Position numbers and translations under genes: made by a program. Below the pieces are notes generated by a model. It saw nothing but the letters and a program-made list of their open reading frames with translations. It did not search any database and was not told the origin of the DNA. Of a DNA stretch of 64,000 bases, positions 18,453 through 26,570 are shown in pieces (position 1 is the stretch's first letter; the number at the start of each line of letters is the position of its first letter). Source of the DNA: an uncultured Helicobacter sp. (GTDB taxonomy: Bacteria > Campylobacterota > Campylobacteria > Campylobacterales > Helicobacteraceae); the NCBI GenBank assembly GCA_944323645.1, contig CALUTE010000011.1, positions 1 to 64,000 on the forward strand, read 5' to 3'.

Positions 18453-19052
18453 TTAGAGCAAATGCCCAAGCTTTTGCTTCTTTGTTTTGAGATACTGCTC
18501 ATTATGCACATTGCTCTGCACAATAATACTATCACGCACAACCTCCACAAACGCACTGAGTGCTTTGATTTTTCGTGGATTATTAGTGAGTAAGCGTACG
18601 CTATTGATTTGATAATATTGCAAAATCTTACCCACAATCTCATAGTTTCGGTTATCACTTTCAAATCCAAGCGCAATATTGGCTTCCACTGTATCATAGC
18701 CTTGATCCTGTAAGGCATAGGCATTAACCTTGTTGAATAGCCCTATACCACGCCCCTCTTGGCGTAAGTAAATAAGCATTCCGCCTTCTTTTGCATTTTG
18801 TGCGATCTGTTCCATAGCAAGCGCCAACTCACCACCACAATCACACTTTTGAGAACCAAACACATCGCCTGTTAGGCATTCAGAATGCACACGCAATAGT
18901 GGTACTTTGCCTAAATGTGGAGTTGTAACTACTAAATGCTCCAATGAGCAATCACACTCCCCCTTTGTGCCTAATTCTCGGAATGATTGAATGATAAAAT
19001 CACCAAAGCGTGTGGGGAGTTTTGCCTTATTTGAAATATCAATATTCTTCAT
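18453..19052 (-). CDS. ribA: GTP cyclohydrolase II
   Basis: First step of riboflavin synthesis: GTP to 2,5-diamino-6-ribosylamino-pyrimidinone phosphate. The 199-residue protein is the stand-alone length. The zinc ligands lie in [20 protein letters not shown], and [16 protein letters not shown] carries the catalytic region, followed by [15 protein letters not shown] supports the ATG. It is followed 19 bp later by hypE on the same strand, so ribA-hypE-cobB-nadV looks like one operon. Confidence 0.96.
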   Translation of the reverse strand: MKNIDISNKAKLPTRFGDFIIQSFRELGTKGECDCSLEHLVVTTPHLGKVPLLRVHSECLTGDVFGSQKCDCGGELALAMEQIAQNAKEGGMLIYLRQEGRGIGLFNKVNAYALQDQGYDTVEANIALGFESDNRNYEIVGKILQYYQINSVRLLTNNPRKIKALSAFVEVVRDSIIVQSNVHNEQYLKTKKQKLGHLL

Positions 19053-19094
19053 TGCAATCCTTTATTTAAATTAGCCTCGTATTGTAAAATGGTT

Positions 19095-19994
19095 TTAAAA
19101 ACGCATAGCAAACCCCATACCAAAGGGACTACTCCACGAAACAACCTCCCGCATATCATTAATGCCCACCATTTTTGCAAGCCCTAAATCACGCATAATC
19201 ATACCAATAGGGTCCATAAAAGCAACAAGTATATGCCCTAAAATCTTGGAACCAAACAAGCGGTTATTATGAGACTGAATATATTTGGTAGATTGATAAA
19301 ATATCTCACCAAAGATTGAACCTATAGCAGGCGTATAGATGAGATCTTGCCAACTTGGAATTTCTACAAATGCTTCGATTCCATATTCCCAAAAGATCGC
19401 AGAAGTAATAAAAGAAAACAGTGCAGATTCTGCCCAAGAATACCCAGCCACACGAGGTTGCATATAATACACAGCACCAAAATAAGGGTGTGTTATGCCA
19501 TTCAAAAAGAAGTTATCTCTATCAATCACGGGACCTATGCGAACATCTTCATACCACGCCTGAAGTCCAAAACGTGATCTATCCCAATTTGTAACACTTT
19601 CTGGCATAAGATATAGCCCAACAATACTAACAACAATACCACCACTAAGCAACCCAATAGTTGTACCAAGATATTTTCCAGCAGAATCTGGTTTATAATA
19701 CGCGGGTACATCAAACGATAAACCTTGCTTAGAATCTGCTAAACTATGTGGAGAAGCTCCATCTATGTGGTTAGAATGATGGTTGGTATCTTGTATGGCA
19801 ACATAGATCTTGGGAGGATGCTTTAAAAACGTATTATCTGAGATATCTTGCAGAGATAGGTGAGACTTCTGTATAGACATAGGGGCAATATCTGTAACTC
19901 TAGAACGTTCTAAAGCACATAAACTCTGTGTATGTGCGAAAAGCAACAATACTATATGACATAATGGTTTTGTACTATACATAATTGTTTGCAT
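19095..19994 (-). CDS. DUF3943 domain protein, envelope-located
   Basis: Function unknown. An N-terminal hydrophobic segment ending near residue 27 (SLCA) looks like a signal peptide. A hydrophobic stretch near 105-130 follows, then the DUF3943-type core around 155-235 (DRDNFFLNGITHPYFGAVYY, then EYGIEAFVEIPSWQDLIYTP). The protein ends in GMGFAMRF with a terminal Phe, compatible with an outer-membrane barrel. It follows the LpxR-type gene on the same strand after 80 bp and precedes ribA by 42 bp. The pairing hints at envelope lipid remodelling, but this is only context. Confidence 0.65.
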   Translation of the reverse strand: MQTIMYSTKPLCHIVLLLFAHTQSLCALERSRVTDIAPMSIQKSHLSLQDISDNTFLKHPPKIYVAIQDTNHHSNHIDGASPHSLADSKQGLSFDVPAYYKPDSAGKYLGTTIGLLSGGIVVSIVGLYLMPESVTNWDRSRFGLQAWYEDVRIGPVIDRDNFFLNGITHPYFGAVYYMQPRVAGYSWAESALFSFITSAIFWEYGIEAFVEIPSWQDLIYTPAIGSIFGEIFYQSTKYIQSHNNRLFGSKILGHILVAFMDPIGMIMRDLGLAKMVGINDMREVVSWSSPFGMGFAMRF

Positions 19995-20074
19995 TCTTAT
20001 AGCTTTGTATTTATAAAACTCTAAACTTTTAGCGGATTATAGCGTTTTTTGTCCATTTCATAGAAATATTTAGC

Positions 20075-21484
20075 TTAAATACTAACACCAATTGTGATTG
20101 CACCATAGTGGCTTATCATATCTTGTGTAGTAAATTCTCGTGTGCGATGTGTGACACTATATGTCAAGAGAAAGCGTTTATACTCGAGCCCAACTCCCCA
20201 GCTAAACTCTCCAATTATATGTTGTATTTCAATAGAAGTCGGTATGGCATAATGTGGCGCAAAGATATTGCCCTGCAAAAACATATTGCGTCCAACAAAC
20301 CGAGCACCAGCACCAAAAAACCCATATATACTAAATCCATACTGATGACTTGGCGCACGCACAAAACCACTATTTATAGTTACAGGCAACGTATTTTGTG
20401 CAAGATTATAACCAAATTTGGTAGCAAGGCTGACTTGGAGATGAACTCTAGCATTACCCAAAGCCAAGCTTGTTTGAGGCATAAGATCAAAAAAATGTTT
20501 AGACTTTTCATAAATATAAGGCACGCTATAAGATAGGTTAAAATTAAGATTGGCAACAAATTCATTACGTAGTTGTGTATCCCAACCAGCCAGTCTCGCA
20601 TTCCCTGTTATATCGTGGATAATATCTTGGATTTGTTGTGCCAAAGTTGCTTTACCTACAAAACCAACATCAAGAGTGAGCATTTCAAAAAAATTATTCG
20701 AGCGATTCATAGCAGAAAGTCCAATATAAGAAAATCCACTATAGGGGTGATCTGTTGGCGGTGGAATAGGCGAGAAACGGTCTTTTGGTGTATAAAGTTC
20801 TTGAGAGAGACTGATACCAAAAGAACTATAAATTGATTGGGGATGAAAAAGTCTTTGCAGAGAAAAAAATTGCAAAAATTTTGCACCAAACTGGTTAGAT
20901 TCCAACTCTTTAGAGACATAAAAAAGTGCAATCCCAGCGGTGTAGTATTTGTCGATTTTACTATCAAAATTAGAGTCATTTTCATAAGAAACCATCACAA
21001 GATGTTTATTGCGCTTATTTATAGCCAAATCAAGTGGGGCTCGCATATTTGATAAAGGAGAATCTAGAGATTGTTCTGATTTTTTGGCTTGCTTGGAGTC
21101 TAGGGTATTTAATGCAGATTCTGTTTGAACATTTGGGGTCGTATTAGATTCTTTGAAATATTGTGTATCTTTTGCCGCACTCTTTGGCTCTTTGATAGAT
21201 GTTGTGGGCAGTGAGGATTCTGCAATATTCTTGGAGTTTTTAGAATCTAAAATAGCAAACCTTCTAGAATCTGTGATTGTGTAGAATCTAGAATCAAAAA
21301 GTCCAAAATCTGTGTTGGTTTGGAATAGATCATTACAACCTTTTGAATTTGCTGCACTTACAGTGCTCACAAAAAGCATCACCATAAACAATAATGAAAA
21401 ATAAAAAACATACCTCTGCCGCAGCTGCGTTATAAACATTGGAAAAAAAGGGAGGGCTTGTGTAGTAAGAAAATGCATCACCAT
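20075..21484 (-). CDS. lpxR: LpxR-type lipid A 3'-O-deacylase
   Basis: Predicted outer-membrane enzyme that trims 3'-linked acyl chains from lipid A, lowering immune recognition. The barrel part (about 160-469) has YENDSN with Asn169-Asp170, YYTAG with Thr182, PYSGFSY and the catalytic His290 in IIHDITG followed by GWDTQLRNE, matching LpxR active-site residues. Between the signal peptide (to about 44) and the barrel lies an unusual linker of about 115 residues rich in Ser, Asp, Lys and Thr. Many of its DS and ES pairs are encoded by the AGATTCT/AGAATCT word. The start is uncertain, since neither ATG at 21484 nor the one at residue 16 has a clear RBS. Confidence 0.83.
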   Translation of the reverse strand: MVMHFLTTQALPFFPMFITQLRQRYVFYFSLLFMVMLFVSTVSAANSKGCNDLFQTNTDFGLFDSRFYTITDSRRFAILDSKNSKNIAESSLPTTSIKEPKSAAKDTQYFKESNTTPNVQTESALNTLDSKQAKKSEQSLDSPLSNMRAPLDLAINKRNKHLVMVSYENDSNFDSKIDKYYTAGIALFYVSKELESNQFGAKFLQFFSLQRLFHPQSIYSSFGISLSQELYTPKDRFSPIPPPTDHPYSGFSYIGLSAMNRSNNFFEMLTLDVGFVGKATLAQQIQDIIHDITGNARLAGWDTQLRNEFVANLNFNLSYSVPYIYEKSKHFFDLMPQTSLALGNARVHLQVSLATKFGYNLAQNTLPVTINSGFVRAPSHQYGFSIYGFFGAGARFVGRNMFLQGNIFAPHYAIPTSIEIQHIIGEFSWGVGLEYKRFLLTYSVTHRTREFTTQDMISHYGAITIGVSI

Positions 21485-21592
21485 TAAAAATATAAAAAGT
21501 CAGGATATATTCAGAATCCTTAGATATAAACTATAACACACTTACTGTATGAAAATAACCCGCTAGCCAAAAGTGGCTTAAACGCGGGTAGA

Positions 21593-21796
21593 TTATTTTG
21601 CTTCAGCAGATGTAGCTTCAGGTGCAACTGTTTCAGTAGGTTCTGTTGTTTGTGTTGCTTCTGGCGCCGCTTCAGGTGCAACTGTTTCAGTAGGTTCTGT
21701 TGTTTGTGTTGCTTCCTCTTGCTTGTTATCACCGCAAGCACTAAAAAGCACAGCTACCGCCGCTACAATTGCCAATTTAGAAAGAAAACTCTTCAT
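21593..21796 (-). CDS. Small repeat-bearing lipoprotein
   Basis: 67-residue predicted lipoprotein. MKSFLSKLAIVAAVAVLFSAC is a lipoprotein signal with the lipid-modified Cys21. The mature part is a Thr/Glu/Pro/Ala-rich tail made of two 18-residue units containing EATQTTEPTETVAPEA. AAGGAG seven bases before the ATG at 21796 fixes the start; an upstream extension to 21898 is not needed. The tail is probably extended and exposed. The function is unknown. It lies 108 bp upstream of lpxR on the same strand and is divergent from the PDZ gene. Confidence 0.82.
   Translation of the reverse strand: MKSFLSKLAIVAAVAVLFSACGDNKQEEATQTTEPTETVAPEAAPEATQTTEPTETVAPEATSAEAK
21615..21715. repeat. 54-bp period direct repeat inside lipoprotein gene
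   Basis: A 47-bp block at 21615-21661 recurs exactly at 21669-21715. The 54-bp period equals 18 codons, so gain or loss of units keeps the reading frame and would only lengthen or shorten the lipoprotein tail. Exact identity at the DNA level indicates a recent duplication. Confidence 0.92.
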
Positions 21797-22030
21797 ACGA
21801 AACTCCTTAAGGGTAATGTGAGATTCAACTTTAGCGCAATAAGGATTAATCTTACATAAAATTTGCATTAGTTTTTTGAATCTTATATAAAACTCCATAA
21901 TGCTATTGCCTTGCTAAAATCTAGAATCTACTCAAATCCAAAACTATGATAGATTCTATGTGGTAGATTCTGCGCTATTTAGATATTAGCCACCAAACCA
22001 ATAATGCCTAGATTCTGTGCGAAAGTTTGC

Positions 22031-22036
22031 TATAAT
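22031..22036 (+). promoter_or_regulatory. Extended -10 promoter of the PDZ gene
   Basis: TTTGCTATAATC is an extended -10 element of the form seen repeatedly in this window, 32 bp before the ATG. The gap 21797-22068 otherwise holds several copies of the AGATTCT word, including an inverted pair at 21922-21930 and 21950-21958. Confidence 0.6.
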
Positions 22037-22068
22037 CTCAAACAAAAAAACTTCAAGAATGGAGCTTT

Positions 22069-23169
22069 ATGAAAGCAGAACGAGAATCTAGCCTTGGGCA
22101 GATGGTTTTGAAAAAAACAATAAAAAAAATAGGGTGCGCACTAAGCATCGTGGCATTTTTGGGGTTTGGTATCTACACAAATGCGATGAACTATGTAAGC
22201 TGTCAAGCCTACTACAAGCAAGCCACCACCACCATAGATTCTATCAAAGCCTACTCTATACTCTATGACAATAAGCCCCACCTTATCGCCTTTTCAACCA
22301 CACCATTGCACTCTTCTAAAATCATCAAAAAAGACCCTTTTTTAGGGCTATATTTACTTGATGGCAGAACCCCAAAAAGCTACCGCCTAAAACCGCTTGA
22401 TAGCTTTTCTCACACATTGGCACTTGCTGCAGTCAATGCAAATACCAGTACGCCGGGCAAGGTTATAAATTTTGAGCGCGGCGTGTTTGATTTGGGTAGA
22501 TTTAGTGCAACATTGCCTAAAAACTCGGTTGTTAGCACGATTTGTTATCAAATCTATGGGTTTAGTGCCTATGGGCAATATTTTGTGCCAAAGATCCTTA
22601 TTGATCGGTTTTTGAGTAAGCGCGGAGGTGAATATGGCGATATTGGTGTGCGCGTACGAGAAGATACCAAAAACACCAAAAAGGGCGTGGTGGTTGAGCA
22701 AGTGGATTTGTTTTTCCCAAACAATGTCTTTTTGCCCGGTGATGTAATCCTTGCTATTAATGGCAAGAATACTAATAATCTCGCGGATTTTGAGTGGGGA
22801 GTAGCAGATCTTATACCAGGCAAAATGGCAACAATAAAAATCTTGCGCAAAGGTAGGCAACTTGAGCTTGAGAGTCGTGTCGATAAGCGCTATGGTGGTG
22901 GGCTTTTGAGCGATACATTTTTTGAACGTTATGGTGTCGTAATTGATAATAATCTTGTAATAAGAAGTATAACAAAGCCTTTACCCTTTGAGCTCTCACA
23001 ACTTAGCATTGGCGACAAGTTTATCTGGATTGATAAAACGCCAATCCGTGTAGGCGATGGATTCTGGCATTTTCGGCAGCTTTTCTCCCAAGCTGGTATG
23101 CGAGGCAAAGTGGAGTTACTTTTATTGCACGAAGGAGTAGAGATTTTTGTTCGCTCGCCCCTTAAATAA
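22069..23169 (+). CDS. PDZ-domain membrane-anchored protein
   Basis: 366-residue protein with one N-terminal hydrophobic segment (about 20-40), either a membrane anchor or an uncleaved signal, and a periplasmic body. A PDZ domain is visible around 205-270 (GVVVEQVDLFFPNNVFLPGDVILAING in pieces, then LIPGKMATIKILRKGR). A second degenerate PDZ-like repeat follows near 285-365 (LSIGDKFIWIDKTPI, then GKVELLLLHEG). No protease triad is visible. GGAG precedes the ATG. It is conserved in Helicobacter as I recall but its function is not known. It leads ispA by 47 bp on the same strand. Confidence 0.72.
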   Translation: MKAERESSLGQMVLKKTIKKIGCALSIVAFLGFGIYTNAMNYVSCQAYYKQATTTIDSIKAYSILYDNKPHLIAFSTTPLHSSKIIKKDPFLGLYLLDGRTPKSYRLKPLDSFSHTLALAAVNANTSTPGKVINFERGVFDLGRFSATLPKNSVVSTICYQIYGFSAYGQYFVPKILIDRFLSKRGGEYGDIGVRVREDTKNTKKGVVVEQVDLFFPNNVFLPGDVILAINGKNTNNLADFEWGVADLIPGKMATIKILRKGRQLELESRVDKRYGGGLLSDTFFERYGVVIDNNLVIRSITKPLPFELSQLSIGDKFIWIDKTPIRVGDGFWHFRQLFSQAGMRGKVELLLLHEGVEIFVRSPLK

Positions 23170-23216
23170 TGTAGCTCCACAAAATCTCTACAAGAATCTT
23201 ACACATAAGGAAATAA

Positions 23217-24083
23217 ATGGATAGTTACCAACAAACCATAAAAGACTTTGAGGAATTTTTACAAACGCACACGCCACAAATTGATGGTTTCCACCCGCAT
23301 TTTGCACAAGCATTTTGGGAAATGCTACAAAATGGTGGCAAACGTTTTCGCCCCAATCTCTTGCTTGCTGTGGTTAATGGATTAAATCCCATAATGACTC
23401 CTAATGCCTTTTTGCCAGCACTGGCTCTAGAGTGTCTGCATACCTATTCGCTTATTCACGATGATTTGCCCTGTATGGACGACTCTCCACTACGCCGATC
23501 GCACCCAACACTTCATAGCACGTATGGAGAAACAACTGCTGTACTTGTGGGCGATGGGCTAAACACCTATGCGTTTTATTTGCTTTCTCTTGCAAAGCTT
23601 TCTGCGCAAACAAAAATCGCTCTTGTCCAAGAGTTGGCTCATAATGGAGGAATTGGCGGTATGGTTATAGGACAAGCACTTGATTGCTACTTTGAAAATC
23701 AAACATTAAGTCTAGAGCATCTCCAAACAATCCATACTAACAAGACTGCACGACTTATTGCAACCTCTCTAAAAATGGGTGCTCTTATTGCCAATGCTTC
23801 AGATACATATAGTATGCGACTAGCATCTTTTGGCTTGCGTCTAGGGCTATATTTTCAGATTCGAGATGATGTCATTGATGCAGTACAAGAAGAAACTCAA
23901 GCTGGCAAGCCCACCCACAACGATGCACACAAAAATAGCTATGTCAATCTACTTGGACTTAGTGGTGCACAAGAGATTCTACAAAAAGAATCCAATATTC
24001 TCTCTCAAGAAATGCAAACTTTTGGAGAGAGAACAGCCAATAATCTTGCCTATCTTTTAGAGCCTTTTTTTGCGAGAATCTAG
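23217..24083 (+). CDS. ispA: Farnesyl/geranyl diphosphate synthase
   Basis: Prenyltransferase that condenses isopentenyl diphosphate with allylic diphosphates, supplying undecaprenyl and quinone side chains. The 288-residue protein has the first Asp-rich motif DDLPCMDD (82-89) with the two-residue insert of bacterial FPP synthases, GGKRFRP at 40-46, and the second motif RDDVID (216-221). AAGGA supports the ATG. It sits between the PDZ gene and surE, all rightward with short gaps. Confidence 0.93.
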   Translation: MDSYQQTIKDFEEFLQTHTPQIDGFHPHFAQAFWEMLQNGGKRFRPNLLLAVVNGLNPIMTPNAFLPALALECLHTYSLIHDDLPCMDDSPLRRSHPTLHSTYGETTAVLVGDGLNTYAFYLLSLAKLSAQTKIALVQELAHNGGIGGMVIGQALDCYFENQTLSLEHLQTIHTNKTARLIATSLKMGALIANASDTYSMRLASFGLRLGLYFQIRDDVIDAVQEETQAGKPTHNDAHKNSYVNLLGLSGAQEILQKESNILSQEMQTFGERTANNLAYLLEPFFARI

Positions 24084-24113
24084 CACGCTACGATATTGTA
24101 TTTAAGGAGTTTT

Positions 24114-24902
24114 ATGCGACATATTTTATTAACTAATGATGATGGATTTGAGTCTTGTGGGCTTTTAGCACTAAAGGAGGCGCTAAGCCCACTTGGTAAA
24201 GTGCTTGTCGTCGCCCCTGCGCGCGAAAAATCTGCGTGCGGGCACGGGCTTAGTATCACAAAACCGCTAAGTCTTGAGCTTGTAAGTGAAGATTTTTATA
24301 GGCTTGATGATGGTACACCTACAGATTGTGTCTATCTTGCACTAAATACACTGTATAAAGATGTCCGTCCAGACTTGGTGGTATCTGGGATTAATATTGG
24401 CTGCAATATGGGTGAAGATGTAACCTATTCTGGTACGGTTGCAGGAGCTATGGAAGGTGCAATATTTGGAATTCCAAGCATAGCAATCTCCCAACTCATC
24501 GATAAAAAAAGCGATCTAAGTACCGCGACACATACATTAGATTTCACTCTAGCAAAAGCAAGTATTTATGATCTTGCTAAACGCGTTTTGGACAAAAACC
24601 CATTACCCAAGCGGCGGTTTTTGAACGTTAATATCCCAAAAGCTACAGAATCTAAAGGTTATAAAATCACAGAGCTTGGTGTGCGTACATACGGCAATGA
24701 TGCGATAAAAGCATATAATCCAAGAGGTAAAGAGTATTATTGGCTAGGCACCCATCCGCTTGAATGGGAAGAGAGAAGCAAGCGAATGAGTGATTTTAGC
24801 GCAGTTATGCAAGGCTATGTATCAATCACTCCTTTGTGTATAGATATGACGAGTTATCAGGACTTAGAGGCGCTTTCCAAGTGGGTTTCAGGTCCTAAAT
24901 AA
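24114..24902 (+). CDS. surE: 5'/3'-nucleotidase SurE
   Basis: Metal-dependent nucleoside monophosphate phosphatase linked to stress survival. The 262-residue protein begins MRHILLTNDDG with the Asp pair that binds metal, then has APAREKSACGHGLSIT and VVSGINIGCNMGEDVTYSGTV in pieces, all conserved. The ATG at 24114 has AAGGAG five bases upstream; a TTG at 24096 is rejected. It ends 44 bp before the convergent hemD stop. Confidence 0.95.
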   Translation: MRHILLTNDDGFESCGLLALKEALSPLGKVLVVAPAREKSACGHGLSITKPLSLELVSEDFYRLDDGTPTDCVYLALNTLYKDVRPDLVVSGINIGCNMGEDVTYSGTVAGAMEGAIFGIPSIAISQLIDKKSDLSTATHTLDFTLAKASIYDLAKRVLDKNPLPKRRFLNVNIPKATESKGYKITELGVRTYGNDAIKAYNPRGKEYYWLGTHPLEWEERSKRMSDFSAVMQGYVSITPLCIDMTSYQDLEALSKWVSGPK

Positions 24903-24946
24903 ACCCTAATACAGATCTGGATTCCACAATGTTCATTTACGTTGTT

Positions 24947-25645
24947 CTATTTTGGAAGAGTTTTAGCAAGATTTCTAGCAAACTCTACACAACCTTCTAG
25001 TGTCTGTGTCGTACTTACATAGCTTGTTATTCCTTGTGCGAATGCTCTTAGTGTGGTTGTGCCTATAGCAACTGCAATGTAACTGTGATCCCAACCAAAG
25101 TTTTGCACAAACGAAATATAATTGCTAGGTGCTGTGAAAATCAAAATTGAATGCGGATGTGGCTTTTGGCTTTGTGGCAAGGTTTTTGTGATATTTTGAT
25201 AGGCGATTACTTGGTATAGTTTTATGTGCATAAGGAGCTCTTTATCAAGATTTGAAGCAATAGTTTGTGCGCGAAAATATAATGCACTGCGATTTTGCAA
25301 GCGTTTTGTAAGCGCTTCACCAAAACTTGCGCCATACGCTTTGCTTGCCACAAATTCTATGTTGAATCCATTTTGTTCAAGCATACACGCAGTGCCAGAA
25401 CCTATTGCAAAAGCTGGAATCTTTAGGAAATCTTGCATATCGCGGTGCGTTTGCAGCTCTTGCAAGAGGGCTTTTATGGCGTGTTTGGAGGTAAAAATAA
25501 GCGCGTTTATGGTGTCTTTAGGGCATTGTGGGTTAATGCCTACTTCAAGCAGTGCTTTGTATAAGGGTAAATAATGAATTGTATTTACAATAAGTGTTGG
25601 GATTGTAGGAAATGGCGTTGAGTTGATTAGTATAATTTCTCGCAT
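24947..25645 (-). CDS. hemD: Uroporphyrinogen-III synthase
   Basis: Closes hydroxymethylbilane to uroporphyrinogen III in heme synthesis. The protein is 232 residues from the chosen start MREIILI. The family is poorly conserved, but NALIFTSKHAIKALL, AIGSGTACML, SALYFRAQ and ILIFTAPSNYISFV give the expected two-lobe pattern. An in-frame ATG at 25666 lies inside a strong hairpin arm and has no RBS, so the ATG at 25645 is preferred; both lack a good Shine-Dalgarno. It follows the outer-membrane protein gene on the same strand. Confidence 0.85.
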   Translation of the reverse strand: MREIILINSTPFPTIPTLIVNTIHYLPLYKALLEVGINPQCPKDTINALIFTSKHAIKALLQELQTHRDMQDFLKIPAFAIGSGTACMLEQNGFNIEFVASKAYGASFGEALTKRLQNRSALYFRAQTIASNLDKELLMHIKLYQVIAYQNITKTLPQSQKPHPHSILIFTAPSNYISFVQNFGWDHSYIAVAIGTTTLRAFAQGITSYVSTTQTLEGCVEFARNLAKTLPK

Positions 25646-25661
25646 AGCACAGACTTTAGCG

Positions 25662-25692
25662 TTCATAGATTCTGATTGTTAGAATCTATGAA
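25662..25692 (-). terminator. 12-bp hairpin directly after the RG-tail OMP gene
   Basis: TTCATAGATTCT (25662-25673) and its exact complement (25681-25692) flank a 7-nt loop. The hairpin starts two bases beyond the stop of the leftward outer-membrane protein gene. Each arm contains the enriched 7-mer, giving an inverted word pair. It probably terminates or attenuates transcription into hemD. No long T-run follows. Confidence 0.65.
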
Positions 25693-25693
25693 G

Positions 25694-26470
25694 CTAGAAG
25701 CTAAACCCACGATTATACTTGGCATCATAATATCCGCGGTGATAACTGTTAAAATCGTTGCCACCACGAAAGCCTCTTTCGCCGCGGTATCCTCTATGTG
25801 GTTGTCTTGGAGTTAGCATACTAGCTATCAAATCAACAAGCGGGAAAACGACACTAAGCCCAACAACAGATTGGTTAAATGGCTCTATGCCACCCCCAAG
25901 ATGTACTGTATAAAAGCTATATTTATAGAACAAATCCACATAAAGCCCCGGGTAGCCTATCCTGATACCACCATTAGCATACGCTCCATGTGGTGCTTGC
26001 ATAGTTATATGATCGCTAAATCTTGTTTGTTCATACCCACCACCAGCATAAATTCCTAAATATTTAAAAGGCTGCCAGATTCCATTAAGACCGCCACCAT
26101 AACCAAACATATCAATTTCGCTACGCACACTGCTTAAGCCAGATAATGTATCAAAAGATACGAATCCTTTAATCTCAATACCAAGAGTGCTTTTTTGGTT
26201 GAAAAATGCCAATCTTAATCCGCCATCAAATCCTGTGCTAGCATTATTTGACCAAGGAGCAGCATACCATTTTTGCGCTGAATCACTCATACCATTGCGC
26301 ACAGCACCCAAACTAAGAAACACTCCCGTTCCCCTAGAAAAAATGCTATTTGTGGTTTCTGAAGAAGCAGGGGTAGTCCTGTTGGTAGTTGTTGCAGAGG
26401 TTGCCTCTGCAGCTAAGCATACACTGAACGCACAATATAACCAAGCTAATACGAACAAAATCTTGCGCAT
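25694..26470 (-). CDS. Outer-membrane beta-barrel protein with Arg/Gly-rich tail
   Basis: 258-residue predicted outer-membrane protein of unknown role. A cleavable signal (to about residue 21, VCLAA) is followed by a Thr/Ser/Ala linker and an eight-strand-like barrel (about 47-222; alternating strands such as GTGVFLSLGAV, LRLAFFNQKSTLGIEIKG, LGIYAGGGYEQTRF). After the last strand comes a tail of about 36 residues rich in Arg, Gly and Tyr (RGYRGERGFRGGN, HRGYYDAKYNRGFSF). Such a basic RGG-like tail is unusual for this class. GGGAGA precedes the ATG. Confidence 0.7.
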   Translation of the reverse strand: MRKILFVLAWLYCAFSVCLAAEATSATTTNRTTPASSETTNSIFSRGTGVFLSLGAVRNGMSDSAQKWYAAPWSNNASTGFDGGLRLAFFNQKSTLGIEIKGFVSFDTLSGLSSVRSEIDMFGYGGGLNGIWQPFKYLGIYAGGGYEQTRFSDHITMQAPHGAYANGGIRIGYPGLYVDLFYKYSFYTVHLGGGIEPFNQSVVGLSVVFPLVDLIASMLTPRQPHRGYRGERGFRGGNDFNSYHRGYYDAKYNRGFSF

Positions 26471-26570
26471 TGTATCTCCCTGTTTTGATTTCCTAGAATC
26501 TATATCGTATAATAATTCTTAAAAATTAATACCACAACAATGTCGCACAAAGACAAGTATGTTCTAGAAT

